Positions 25,503 through 33,691 of a DNA stretch of 64,000 nucleotides are shown in pieces; the first letter of the stretch is position 1; each line of letters begins with the position of its first letter. Under the pieces are notes generated by a model, which searched no databases, had not been told where the DNA came from, and saw nothing but the letters and a program-made list of their open reading frames with translations. A program made the translations under genes and the position numbers. The DNA is taken from positions 1-64,000 of the forward strand of contig NZ_CALRUC010000003.1 of the NCBI RefSeq assembly GCF_943371255.1. Direction: 5' to 3'. Source of the stretch: Ferrovibrio terrae_B (GTDB taxonomy: Bacteria; Pseudomonadota; Alphaproteobacteria; Ferrovibrionales; Ferrovibrionaceae).

Positions 25503-27404
25503 TCAGGGCCGCTTGGCATAGCCGAGCGGCTGCAACACCTCGGAGATCTCGCCCAGAATGGCGGGATCGTCGATGGTGGCAGGCATGCGATAGTCCTGCG
25601 CGTCGGCGATTTTCTGCATGGTGCCACGCAGTATCTTGCCCGAACGCGTCTTCGGCAACCGTTTCACCACCGCGGCCTGCTTGAAAGCCGCCACCGGTCC
25701 GATTCGATCACGCACCAGTTGCACCAGCTCGCGCAGGATCTGCTCCTCTGGCTTGGTGACACCGGCCTTGAGCACGACGAATCCGAGCGGCACCTGACCT
25801 TTCAACTGGTCGGCGACCCCCACCACGGCGCATTCGGCAACATCGGGATGCGATGCCAGAACCTCTTCCATGCCGCCGGTGGACAGGCGATGCCCGGCAA
25901 CATTGATGATGTCGTCGGTGCGGCTCATGATGAAGATATATCCATCCTCATCGATGAAGCCGGCATCCCCGGTGTTGTAGTAACCGGGAAAACGCGCGAG
26001 GTAGCTTTTCTTGTAGCCCTCGTCATTCTGCCACAGCGTCGGCAGGCAGCCCGGCGGCATCGGCAGCTTGATGACGATATTACCGATATCGCCGGCCTTG
26101 ACCGGATGACCGTCGTCATCCAGCACCTGCACGTCATAGCCCGGCACGATGCGCGTCGGCGAACCGTGCTTCACCGGCAGCACCTCGATACCCATGCAGT
26201 TCGAGGCGACCGGCCAACCGGTTTCGGTCTGCCACCAGTGATCGATCACCGGCTTGTGCAGATTGTCCTCTGCCCATTTCACCGTATCGGGATCGGCGCG
26301 CTCGCCGGCCAGGAACAGGGTGCGGAAGTGACTGAGGTCGTATTTCTTCAGCAGCTCGGCTTTCGGGTCTTCCTTCTTGATCGCGCGGAAGGCGGTCGGC
26401 GCCGTGAACAGCGCCACGACCTTGTGCTGCTCGATCACGCGCCAGTAGGCGCCGGCGTCGGGCGTGCCGACCGGCTTGCCCTCGTAAAGCAGCGTGGTGC
26501 AGCCATACAGCAGTGGCGCGTAAACGATGTAGGAATGCCCGACCACCCAGCCGACATCGGAGGCGGCCCAGAAAACCTCCCCAGGATTGATGCCGTAGAT
26601 ATTTTTCATCGACCAGTGCAGCGCCACCATATGGCCGCCATTCTGGCGCACGACACCCTTGGGAATACCGGTGGTGCCAGACGTGTAGAGCACATAGAGG
26701 GGATCTGTGGCCTGCACCGGGACGCAATCGGCCGGCTGCGCTTTGGCGATTTCGGCATCGAAATCGAAATCGCGGCCTTCGGTCATCGGCCCGGCATACA
26801 TCGGCCGCTGGAACACCAGGCAGGCTGAGGGCTTATGCACGGCCATATCGATGGCCTGATCGAGCAACGGCTTGTATTCGACCACGCGGCCAACTTCCAG
26901 GCCGCAGGAACTGGCAATCATCAGCTTGGGCTTGGCATCGTCGATGCGGGTGGCCAGTTCACGCGGCGCAAAGCCGCCAAACACCACGGAATGCACTGCG
27001 CCGATGCGGGCGCAGGCCAGCATGGCCATTGCCGCTTCCGGCGTCATCGCCATGTAGATGATGACGCGGTCGCCCTTCTGCACGCCATGCGCCTGCAGCG
27101 CGCCGGCCAGTTTGGCGACCTTGTCGCGCAGTTCCCGCGTGGTGAAGCGCCGGATCGTATTGGTGACCGGCGAGTCGTAGATCAGGGCGATGCGCTCGCC
27201 ATGGCCGTCCTCGATATGGCGATCGAGGGCGTTGTAGCAGGTGTTGCATTCGGCACCGGCAAACCAGCGGTAAAATGGCGGATTGGATGCATCCAGCACG
27301 CGATCCCAGGGCTTGGACCAACGCAATGCCTGCGCCGCCTCGGCCCAGAAACCCTCGGGGTCAGCTTTTGCTGCTGCGTAAACCTGTTCGTAGCGGCCAG
27401 ACAT
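25503..27404 (-). CDS. prpE: propionate-CoA ligase
   Basis: A 633-aa ANL ligase closely fitting PrpE, which converts propionate to propionyl-CoA, ahead of methylcitrate or methylmalonyl routes. Marks are the N-terminal ACS domain (FWAEAAQALRWSKPWDRVLD), CNTCYNALDRH, PLYVLYTSGTTGIPKGVVRQNGGH, WWQTETGWP, the hinge SRTDDIINVAGHRLSTGGMEEV and LPKTRSGKILRGTM with the acetylatable catalytic Lys. GGGAGGGG lies just before the ATG. A 9-bp inverted repeat lies 26-48 bp upstream. No prpB/C/D genes are adjacent. Confidence 0.95.
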   Translation of the reverse strand: MSGRYEQVYAAAKADPEGFWAEAAQALRWSKPWDRVLDASNPPFYRWFAGAECNTCYNALDRHIEDGHGERIALIYDSPVTNTIRRFTTRELRDKVAKLAGALQAHGVQKGDRVIIYMAMTPEAAMAMLACARIGAVHSVVFGGFAPRELATRIDDAKPKLMIASSCGLEVGRVVEYKPLLDQAIDMAVHKPSACLVFQRPMYAGPMTEGRDFDFDAEIAKAQPADCVPVQATDPLYVLYTSGTTGIPKGVVRQNGGHMVALHWSMKNIYGINPGEVFWAASDVGWVVGHSYIVYAPLLYGCTTLLYEGKPVGTPDAGAYWRVIEQHKVVALFTAPTAFRAIKKEDPKAELLKKYDLSHFRTLFLAGERADPDTVKWAEDNLHKPVIDHWWQTETGWPVASNCMGIEVLPVKHGSPTRIVPGYDVQVLDDDGHPVKAGDIGNIVIKLPMPPGCLPTLWQNDEGYKKSYLARFPGYYNTGDAGFIDEDGYIFIMSRTDDIINVAGHRLSTGGMEEVLASHPDVAECAVVGVADQLKGQVPLGFVVLKAGVTKPEEQILRELVQLVRDRIGPVAAFKQAAVVKRLPKTRSGKILRGTMQKIADAQDYRMPATIDDPAILGEISEVLQPLGYAKRP

Positions 27405-27429
27405 CCGCCCCTCCCTGCTTTTGTTCTTT

Positions 27430-27452
27430 GCACGATCTATAGCAGATCGTGC
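27430..27452. promoter_or_regulatory. inverted repeat in the prpE upstream region
   Basis: GCACGATCT (27430-27438) and AGATCGTGC (27444-27452) are perfect 9-bp arms with a 5-base spacer, 26 bp before the prpE start codon. Neither side has a T-run, so it is more like an operator or leader hairpin than a terminator for the upstream nitronate monooxygenase gene. Confidence 0.55.
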
Positions 27453-27529
27453 CCATAACAGGCCACGGGGGTGAGTTACGACCCTCGTCTAAGTCCGGTT
27501 TCGCAGCGAGGCGCTATTCTGCCGTCTGC

Positions 27530-28519
27530 TTATTCCGCAGCCTGCGCAGCACGGCTGCCGCCGACCAGTTCGGCCTTGGCGGCATCGTATTCGCGCTTCA
27601 GCCGGGCAACCAGATCAGCGACGCTGGGGACATCCTCGATCAGGCCGACGCCCTGGCCCGCACCCCAGATGTCGCGCCAGGCCTTCGACTTGGAGCTGCC
27701 GCCGGAACCGAAGCTCATGGTGCTCTTGTCGGCCTCGGGCAGATTGTCGGGGTCCATGCCGGCGGCAATGATGCTTTTTTTCAGGTAATTGCCATGTACG
27801 CCGGTGAACAGCGAGGAATAGACAATGTCGCCGGCGGCCGAGTCGATCAGCATCTGCTTGTAGCCCGGCACTGCATTGGCTTCCTGGGTGGCGATGAAGC
27901 GCGTGCCCATATAGGCGAAATCGGCTCCCATCGCCTGCGCGGCCAGGATATGGCGGCCATGGGCGATCGAGCCCGACAGCGCCAGCGGACCGTCGAAGAA
28001 CTGGCGCACTTCCGAGACCAGCGCAAACGGGCTGAGCGTGCCGGCATGACCACCGGCACCGGCACAGACCAGGATCAGGCCATCGACACCGGCTTCCAGC
28101 GCCTTCTTGGCATGGCGGATATTGATCACGTCATGCAGCACGATGCCGCCATAGGAATGGATGGCATTCACAACTTCATTCGGCGCACGCAGGCTGGTGA
28201 TGACGATCGGCACCTTGTATTTGACGCACATCTCGACGTCATGCTGCAGCCGGTCGTTCGACTGGTGAACGATCTGGTTGACCGCAAACGGTGCCACCGG
28301 TTTGTCCGGATGCCTGGCGCGATACTCCTCCAGTTCGGTGGTGATGCGCTGCAGCCACTGTTCCAGCACTTCCGCCGGCCGTGCATTCAATGCCGGGAAG
28401 GAACCGACGATGCCGGCCTTGCACTGGGCGATCACCAGCTCGGGGCCGGAGACGATGAACATCGGCGAGCCGATGACCGGCAGCGAAAGGCGGCCCTGAA
28501 CGACGGCAGGTAGGGTCAT
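27530..28519 (-). CDS. nitronate monooxygenase (2-nitropropane dioxygenase family)
   Basis: A 329-aa FMN TIM-barrel enzyme that oxidises alkyl nitronates, detoxifying propionate 3-nitronate and related compounds. Marks are LPVIGSPMFIVSGPELVIAQCKAGIVGSFPALNARP, PFAVNQIVHQSNDRL, LVCAGAGGHAG, ALSGSIAHGRHILAAQAMGADFAYMGTRFIATQE. It is divergent from an alpha/beta hydrolase gene; exactly midway between them lies a symmetric palindrome. prpE follows on the same strand after 125 bp. Confidence 0.93.
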   Translation of the reverse strand: MTLPAVVQGRLSLPVIGSPMFIVSGPELVIAQCKAGIVGSFPALNARPAEVLEQWLQRITTELEEYRARHPDKPVAPFAVNQIVHQSNDRLQHDVEMCVKYKVPIVITSLRAPNEVVNAIHSYGGIVLHDVINIRHAKKALEAGVDGLILVCAGAGGHAGTLSPFALVSEVRQFFDGPLALSGSIAHGRHILAAQAMGADFAYMGTRFIATQEANAVPGYKQMLIDSAAGDIVYSSLFTGVHGNYLKKSIIAAGMDPDNLPEADKSTMSFGSGGSSKSKAWRDIWGAGQGVGLIEDVPSVADLVARLKREYDAAKAELVGGSRAAQAAE

Positions 28520-28586
28520 GGGTTTCCTCCAAGGAAATTCGTTGGCCGGATGATCGGGCAGGCCTGGGGTGCCGTCAATCCGGTCA

Positions 28587-28605
28587 AATGTGAATCCCTC
28601 ACATT
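28587..28605. promoter_or_regulatory. CRP-like palindrome between divergent genes
   Basis: AATGTGA (28587-28593) and TCACATT (28599-28605) are exact reverse complements separated by ATCCC, with further partial symmetry (TCA before, GA after). The half-sites TGTGA/TCACA are those of CRP-family sites, but the spacer is 5 rather than 6 bases. It lies 68 bp from the monooxygenase start and 65 bp from the hydrolase start. Confidence 0.6.
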
Positions 28606-28669
28606 GACGTTACGGCAGTCATCCATCCGGCCACACCAGCCGTATAAATTGGAACCAGCACAGGCCCCG

Positions 28670-29605
28670 ATGCTTACAGCCCTGATCCTTCTTGGCGCCG
28701 CCCTGTTCGGCCTTGGCGCCACCAGCGAACACCTGACGGCACAGGCAGAACAGGCCTTTCCGCCAAGCGGCCGGCTGATCGAAGCCGGCGGCATCCGTCA
28801 GCATGTCATTGAGCATGGTGAAGGAGCGCCGCTGGTGATGATCCACGGTGCCTATGGCTTTGCCGAGGATTTCGCCGTCAGCCTGATGCCGCAGACCCAG
28901 CAGCACTACCGCTCCATTGCGATCGACCGTCCGGGCCATGGCTATACCGAGCAGGGCAATCCCGACTATGCTGCCACGCCCGATGGCCAGGCGCGCTATC
29001 TGCGTGCCGCGCTGAACAGGCTCGGCGTGAAGAAACCGATCCTGCTCGGCTTCTCCTATGGTGGCGCGGTTGCGCTGAGCTATGCCCTGCAATACCCCGA
29101 CGAGGTTGCGGCACTCGTGCTGGTCAGTCCCGCCTCGCATCCCTGGCGCCAGACTGCCGCCCTGCCCTTCGGCATTGCCGATGCACCCCTGATCGGCCCG
29201 GTGCTGAAACACACCATCGTCACTCCGGTTGGCGCCATATTGAAGGACAGCGCAGTGGACTCGGTTTTCGCACCTGAACCGGTGCCGGCCACATTCCACA
29301 GAACGCCGGTGGCGCTGAGCCTGCGGCCGGCCGATTTCGCCGCGACGGCGCGCGAAGTGCGCGAGCTGGATGATTTTCTGCGTCGCCAGGCCTCGCGCTA
29401 TGCGGATCTGCGGCTGCCTGTGGTGATTGTCGTCAACGATGCCGACCGTTCGGTGTCATCGTTTATTCATGGCCGCCCGCTGGCCGCCCAAATCCCCGGT
29501 GCCGAACTGGTGGTGACCAATGGCGGCGGGCATCCGTTGCATTTCTCGCGTCCGGCAGCCGTTCTGGCCGCGATCGACATGGCGGCGAGCAGGGCCAGAC
29601 CCTAG
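28670..29605 (+). CDS. membrane-anchored alpha/beta hydrolase
   Basis: A 311-aa alpha/beta hydrolase. The N-terminus MLTALILLGAALFGLGATSEHLTAQAEQ looks like a signal or anchor segment, so the enzyme probably acts at or beyond the inner membrane. The oxyanion HGAYG (about residue 60), nucleophile elbow GFSYGG (Ser near 126), acid in NDADRS and catalytic His in GGGHPLHFS are present. The start at 28670 is chosen to begin this anchor; the longer open frame is mostly promoter. Substrate unknown. Its stop overlaps the stop of the convergent L,D-transpeptidase gene by 4 bp. Confidence 0.85.
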   Translation: MLTALILLGAALFGLGATSEHLTAQAEQAFPPSGRLIEAGGIRQHVIEHGEGAPLVMIHGAYGFAEDFAVSLMPQTQQHYRSIAIDRPGHGYTEQGNPDYAATPDGQARYLRAALNRLGVKKPILLGFSYGGAVALSYALQYPDEVAALVLVSPASHPWRQTAALPFGIADAPLIGPVLKHTIVTPVGAILKDSAVDSVFAPEPVPATFHRTPVALSLRPADFAATAREVRELDDFLRRQASRYADLRLPVVIVVNDADRSVSSFIHGRPLAAQIPGAELVVTNGGGHPLHFSRPAAVLAAIDMAASRARP

Positions 29606-30111
29606 CCCATCCGCAAATCGAGATGCGTAGAGGGCCGCAAGACCGCCAGCAGGGCGAGCAGGTCAGGCAAGGCCAAAGCGACACAGCCTTCGGTGCCGCT
29701 GTATTCGGGCCGCGCGACATGCAGGAATATGGCACTGCCCAGGCCGGGCACCGGCGGATCGTCATTATGCCCCAGCACGGCAATCACATCGTAGACATGA
29801 TCCTCGCGCCAGAGTTTTTCATGACTCGCGGCATAGGGCAGCGTGACAAAACGGTTGTAGGCCGGGTCGGCGGGATCGTCGCACCAGCCGTCCTGCGGCG
29901 TCAGTGCCTGCAGCGGCAGGCGGGTCTCGGGCGGTGACAGGCGATCAGCCCGATAGAAAACCTGGCGGATCGGATAGCGGCCGAGCGGCGTCGCACCATC
30001 GCCCTCGCGCTTGTCGGCCTCTGACCGCACACCACCCTTGCCCAGCGCGCAGCGGAACTGCAGGCCACCGAATTGCAGGATGCCGTCAGGGGTAACGAGA
30101 ATATCGCTCAT
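29602..30111 (-). CDS. YkuD-family L,D-transpeptidase domain protein
   Basis: A 169-aa protein carrying a YkuD fold. The catalytic signature H-x-n-S-G-T-E-G-C is visible as His131 (IFLHVARPEYSGTEGCVAL) to Cys143. L,D-transpeptidases crosslink peptidoglycan 3-3 or attach lipoproteins; this small form without an evident signal peptide or LysM domain belongs to the short YkuD group (DUF-like relatives of YafK/ErfK) whose role is not settled. The absence of an export signal is odd for an enzyme that should work in the periplasm. It follows the gene at 30164 on the same strand by 52 bp. Confidence 0.85.
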   Translation of the reverse strand: MSDILVTPDGILQFGGLQFRCALGKGGVRSEADKREGDGATPLGRYPIRQVFYRADRLSPPETRLPLQALTPQDGWCDDPADPAYNRFVTLPYAASHEKLWREDHVYDVIAVLGHNDDPPVPGLGSAIFLHVARPEYSGTEGCVALALPDLLALLAVLRPSTHLDLRMG

Positions 30112-30163
30112 GCAGCGATCAAGCGGTATTCAGCGCAACGATGCAAGGGCCGCAGGTCTTGGG

Positions 30164-31366
30164 TTACTGAACGATGCCGGCGCGGCGGTTCTTCTGGTCC
30201 TGCATCTCGAAATACTTCTGATAAGCTTCGCTGGCGCGATTCGACCATTCGGTCTGTGGATCGCTGCTCTGCTGGATCTGGGCGGCGGTGGCAGCAGTGG
30301 CGGCCTGCGGCGAAGCCGCATAGGACGCACCGCGGGTGACGCCGAATTTCGAGGCACCATTCTGTTGCGTCACCGGCGTGGTGCCGACAGCGCGGCTCGG
30401 TGCCGGCGCGCCGCTACCCACCGTCGGGAAGGCCGGGAACCAGGTGCGGCCATCAGCAGTGCGGATGGCATTGTCAGGCATGGGGCCGGCATTCGAACTG
30501 GCGGCAGCGGTGTTGGTCTGCATTGGCCCGGCATTACGCGACTGGGAGGGCTGCTGCAACAGAACCTGATTGGCCGTGGCGCTGTTTGCGGCGGTCGACT
30601 GCGCATTCGCCTGCTGGGTGGCGGCGGTCTGCTTGAGGGCCTGGAACAAATCGGCAGGCAGTTCGACCGGACCGCTCGGCTTCGGGGCCACCTGCCCAGC
30701 GGCAGCGTCAGCCAGCTTGCGGCCACGGCCATCATCTGTCGTCACGCCAAGCTTGAGATCCTGACCAGGCAGTGCCCGTGCCGCTCCCTGTGCCTGTGCG
30801 GCCTGCAGCTGCGCGCCCTGCGCCTGCAAAGCCGCCAATTCGCCCTGTGTCATATCCGCGGGGGACTGCGTGGCATCAGCCAGCGCCGTCACCGGCGCTT
30901 CCCGGTTTCCCGGCCCGATATCGATGCCAAGGGCTGCGAGAGCGTGCTCCCCCGGATCCTTGCCGGTGGCCTCTTCAACTATGCCGCTGACCATCGAGGC
31001 GACCAGACCGATCGGACCGCCGAACAGGCCGCCACCGATAATGCGCGACCCGGCATCGATCTTGTCGCCGGTGATGGCGCGATAAACGGTCGAAACGACC
31101 GGGATATGCTGCAGCGGATTGATGATGTCGAGCAGATCCCCGAAGGTGAATCCGTCCTTGCCGAATAACGGGCGGCTTTCCTTGGCCTCGGCGGTGCCGT
31201 TTTCGCTGGCCACCTGAGACGCCGCAGTCGGCACTGCGCCCAGAACCTCCATATCCTGGCCCGACGCACCCTGCGCAAACCGATCCCGCGCCGGGGGCCT
31301 GTAGGCCATCGGCTGGGGCACCGGGGGGGTGCTGTAGGCGGTTGCAGGGATCGGGCTTGGCATCAT
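30164..31366 (-). CDS. uncharacterised protein with glycine-zipper segment and Gln/Ala-rich linker
   Basis: A protein of about 400 aa. After a Pro-rich N-terminus comes a conserved-looking stretch FTFGDLLDIINPLQHIPVVSTVYRAITGDKIDAGSRIIGGGLFGGPIGLVASMVSGIVEEATGKDPGEHALAAL (about 75-150), with a hydrophobic glycine-zipper-like core that could insert in a membrane. The rest is low complexity, rich in Gln, Ala, Thr and Asn, with the repeated motif NAGPM. A short C-terminal helix SEAYQKYFEMQDQ follows. I recognise the middle block as typical of alphaproteobacterial hypotheticals of unknown role. AAGGACC precedes two tandem ATGs (31366 and 31363). Confidence 0.8.
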   Translation of the reverse strand: MMPSPIPATAYSTPPVPQPMAYRPPARDRFAQGASGQDMEVLGAVPTAASQVASENGTAEAKESRPLFGKDGFTFGDLLDIINPLQHIPVVSTVYRAITGDKIDAGSRIIGGGLFGGPIGLVASMVSGIVEEATGKDPGEHALAALGIDIGPGNREAPVTALADATQSPADMTQGELAALQAQGAQLQAAQAQGAARALPGQDLKLGVTTDDGRGRKLADAAAGQVAPKPSGPVELPADLFQALKQTAATQQANAQSTAANSATANQVLLQQPSQSRNAGPMQTNTAAASSNAGPMPDNAIRTADGRTWFPAFPTVGSGAPAPSRAVGTTPVTQQNGASKFGVTRGASYAASPQAATAATAAQIQQSSDPQTEWSNRASEAYQKYFEMQDQKNRRAGIVQ

Positions 31367-31451
31367 GGTCCTTCCTCGGACACAAGATTTGCAAGCCACG
31401 GGCCAAGATTCAGCCCAGACAATTCATATAGTTAACCGCGAAAATAGCTCA

Positions 31452-31472
31452 GCCCGGCAATTCCTGCCGGGC
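31452..31472 (-). terminator. hairpin at the end of ribA, probable terminator
   Basis: A perfect 8-bp stem GCCCGGCA/TGCCGGGC (31452-31459 with 31465-31472) starts one base after the ribA stop. On the minus strand the nearest T-run (TATTTTC) begins about six bases downstream, so termination may be incomplete. Confidence 0.55.
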
Positions 31473-31473
31473 G

Positions 31474-32586
31474 TCAGAGGTAATGACCGGAGCGTTTGCG
31501 CTTGGCAGCCAGATAGGCCTCGTTATGAGCATTGGAGGGGAATTTGTGCGGCACCCGCTCGGCCACGTCGATGCCACAGGCGGCCAGGCCCGTCACTTTT
31601 TCCGGGTTGTTGGTCAGCAGCCGGACCCGGTTGAAGCCAAGCCGCTGCAGCATGCGGGCAGCGGGCAGGAACCAGCGCTCGTCGGCATCGAAACCGAGCC
31701 GCTGATTGGCATCCACCGTATCGAAACCCTGATCCTGCAGCTGGTAGGCCCGCAGTTTGTTCACCAATCCGATGCCGCGGCCTTCCTGGGCCAGGTACAG
31801 CAGAACGCCGCCGCCGGCCTCGCTGATGGTGCGGATGGCGCCGCGCAACTGTTCTCCGCAATCGCAGCGCAAGGATCCCAGCAGATCGCCGGTGAAGCAT
31901 TCCGAATGCAGCCGGGTCAACACAGGCGTGGAAGGATCAGGGGCCCCGATCACCAGGGCGAAATGCTCCTGGCGGCCATCGGCCGGGCGGAAGGCAAAGA
32001 GCTGCGCATTCTCGGCATCCATCACCGGCAGGCGTGCCTGGCTGACCGGGACCAGCGTTTCAGCCGCGGCCATGTCATAGCTGGTCACCGCCTCGCCCGG
32101 CAGGCTGTGAATGTCAGCCGGCGGCATGGCATCGGCGGGCAATGCAATATGCACGGCGGCCGGCAGCAGATAGGCGGTCTTGGCCAGTTTTACCGCCAGA
32201 CGCGCGGTTTCCGGCGGCGCGGCCTTGAGCCGCGTGAACGGCCCCCGCAGCGGCGCGGCCAGATCACGGCTGGCATCGGCCAGATCCCGGATCAGGGAGG
32301 CCTGTTCCTCTGGCACTGCCGGCAGGTCACGCAGGGGTAACAGAAGCGTGTCATGCCCGGTGGGGCCGATATGCAGCACGGCGGCGCGCGAGGCAGGCAG
32401 CACCAGTGCCGCCGCATTGTCCCACTGCCGCAGTTCGGCCAGAGTCGGTTCGGTCAGGGTTTCTGCAGCCAGTACGAGGACACGCTCGCCCTGGCTGCCG
32501 GTCAGCAGCACCGGACGCCCACGGCGCAATTCGTGGCCGGCGCGATCGACGGCAATGGCGGCAGCGGAAGGGGAAAGAGCAGTCAT
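31474..32586 (-). CDS. ribA: GTP cyclohydrolase II with N-terminal extension
   Basis: A 370-aa riboflavin-pathway enzyme opening GTP to 2,5-diamino-6-ribosylamino-pyrimidinone phosphate. The GCHII domain occupies about 185-365: zinc cysteines Cys230, Cys241, Cys243 in LHSECFTGDLLGSLRCDCGEQL, YLAQEGRGIGL with catalytic Arg, DTVDANQRLGF and LLTNNPEKV. The first 180 residues are not the DHBP synthase (RibB) domain of bifunctional RibBA in any form I can recognise; they are an alphaproteobacterial-type extension of unknown role. Its ATG overlaps the ATG of the divergent esterase gene in a CATG. Confidence 0.93.
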   Translation of the reverse strand: MTALSPSAAAIAVDRAGHELRRGRPVLLTGSQGERVLVLAAETLTEPTLAELRQWDNAAALVLPASRAAVLHIGPTGHDTLLLPLRDLPAVPEEQASLIRDLADASRDLAAPLRGPFTRLKAAPPETARLAVKLAKTAYLLPAAVHIALPADAMPPADIHSLPGEAVTSYDMAAAETLVPVSQARLPVMDAENAQLFAFRPADGRQEHFALVIGAPDPSTPVLTRLHSECFTGDLLGSLRCDCGEQLRGAIRTISEAGGGVLLYLAQEGRGIGLVNKLRAYQLQDQGFDTVDANQRLGFDADERWFLPAARMLQRLGFNRVRLLTNNPEKVTGLAACGIDVAERVPHKFPSNAHNEAYLAAKRKRSGHYL

Positions 32587-33607
32587 GACCGATCCGATGT
32601 ACGACTCTGGCGGCAGCCCGGCAAGCCACCGGAACGAGGATGGGCTCCGTGGTGATGCCGGTTACACCGATCCGCTGCCCCCCGGAAATGCTGAATTCGC
32701 CCCCTGGGTTACCCCCAGCCTGCAGGCCCGCCTGATCGCCCGCGGCCTGCGCCGCCTGGTCAAACCGCGCCGTGTCAGCCGCATGGACGTACCACTGATC
32801 CGCGCGCTGATGGGGGCGCTGACCCGCAGCCGGCCGCTGCCCGGCATCACGGTCGAACGGGTCAAGGCCCCTGTACATGGCGAATGGCTGCGACCGCGAC
32901 AGGCCCGCCGTGGCCGCGCGCTGCTCTACCTGCATGGTGGTGGCTATGTCTGCGGCAATCCGCGCACTCATCGGGCCATCACCACGCGCCTCGCCCATCG
33001 GCTGGGCGTTGCCGTGTTCGCGCTGGATTACCGCCTGGCGCCCGAACATCCCTATCCGGCAGCTCTGCAGGATGCCCTGGCCGCCTGGCGCTGGCTGCTG
33101 GCCGAAGGCTGGCGCGCTGACCGGCTGTGGCTGGCTGGCGACTCGGCCGGCGGTGGCCTCGCCTTGGCCCTGATGCTGGCCTGCAAGCAGCAGGATCTGC
33201 CGCTGCCGGCCGCGGCGACGCTGTTTTCGCCCTGGACCGACCTGACCTGCAGCAGCACCGCCATCACCGAGAATGCCGCGCGCTGCGCCTGGTTCACCGC
33301 CGATCACCTGCAGTTTGCCGCCAGGCTCTATGCCGGCGGTCATGATCGCACGGCGCCCCTGCTGTCGCCGCTCTATGGCGATCTTGCCGGTCTGCCACCC
33401 CTGCAGCTGCATGTCAGCGATAGCGAGTTGCTGCGTGACGACTCCCTGCAGCTGGCGGTGCGGGCCCAGGCGGCCGGCACATCTGTGCGCCTGCGGATGT
33501 GGCATGGCTTGCCGCATGCCTGGCCGAACTTTGCCGGCCTGATGCCCGAGGGCGATGCCTGCCTGGAGGATGCCGCCAGCGCCCTGCTGGCTCTCTCCGT
33601 GTCATGA
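32585..33607 (+). CDS. alpha/beta hydrolase, hormone-sensitive-lipase family
   Basis: A 340-aa esterase/lipase of family IV. Oxyanion motif LYLHGGGYVCGNP (HGGG), DYRLAPEHPYPAAL, nucleophile GDSAGGGLAL, FSPWTDL, catalytic Asp region HVSDSELLRDDS and His in HGLPHAW are intact, so an active carboxylesterase is expected. The start at 32585 overlaps the ribA start codon head to head (CATG 32584-32587); an alternative ATG at 32597 would avoid this. AGGGGA lies about ten bases upstream, inside the ribA coding region. Substrate unknown. Confidence 0.9.
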   Translation: MTDPMYDSGGSPASHRNEDGLRGDAGYTDPLPPGNAEFAPWVTPSLQARLIARGLRRLVKPRRVSRMDVPLIRALMGALTRSRPLPGITVERVKAPVHGEWLRPRQARRGRALLYLHGGGYVCGNPRTHRAITTRLAHRLGVAVFALDYRLAPEHPYPAALQDALAAWRWLLAEGWRADRLWLAGDSAGGGLALALMLACKQQDLPLPAAATLFSPWTDLTCSSTAITENAARCAWFTADHLQFAARLYAGGHDRTAPLLSPLYGDLAGLPPLQLHVSDSELLRDDSLQLAVRAQAAGTSVRLRMWHGLPHAWPNFAGLMPEGDACLEDAASALLALSVS

Positions 33608-33691
33608 CGAGTCGCCGCTTGAGCCCGGGGCCATAGCAAGGCAGACTCAAGGCTGTAGCCGCGCAGCCGCGGCAGGACCGGGGAGACCTGC

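Noticed and set aside
27430..27452. Terminator between nitronate monooxygenase and prpE
   Set aside because: The stem has no T-run on either strand and lies right before the prpE ribosome site.
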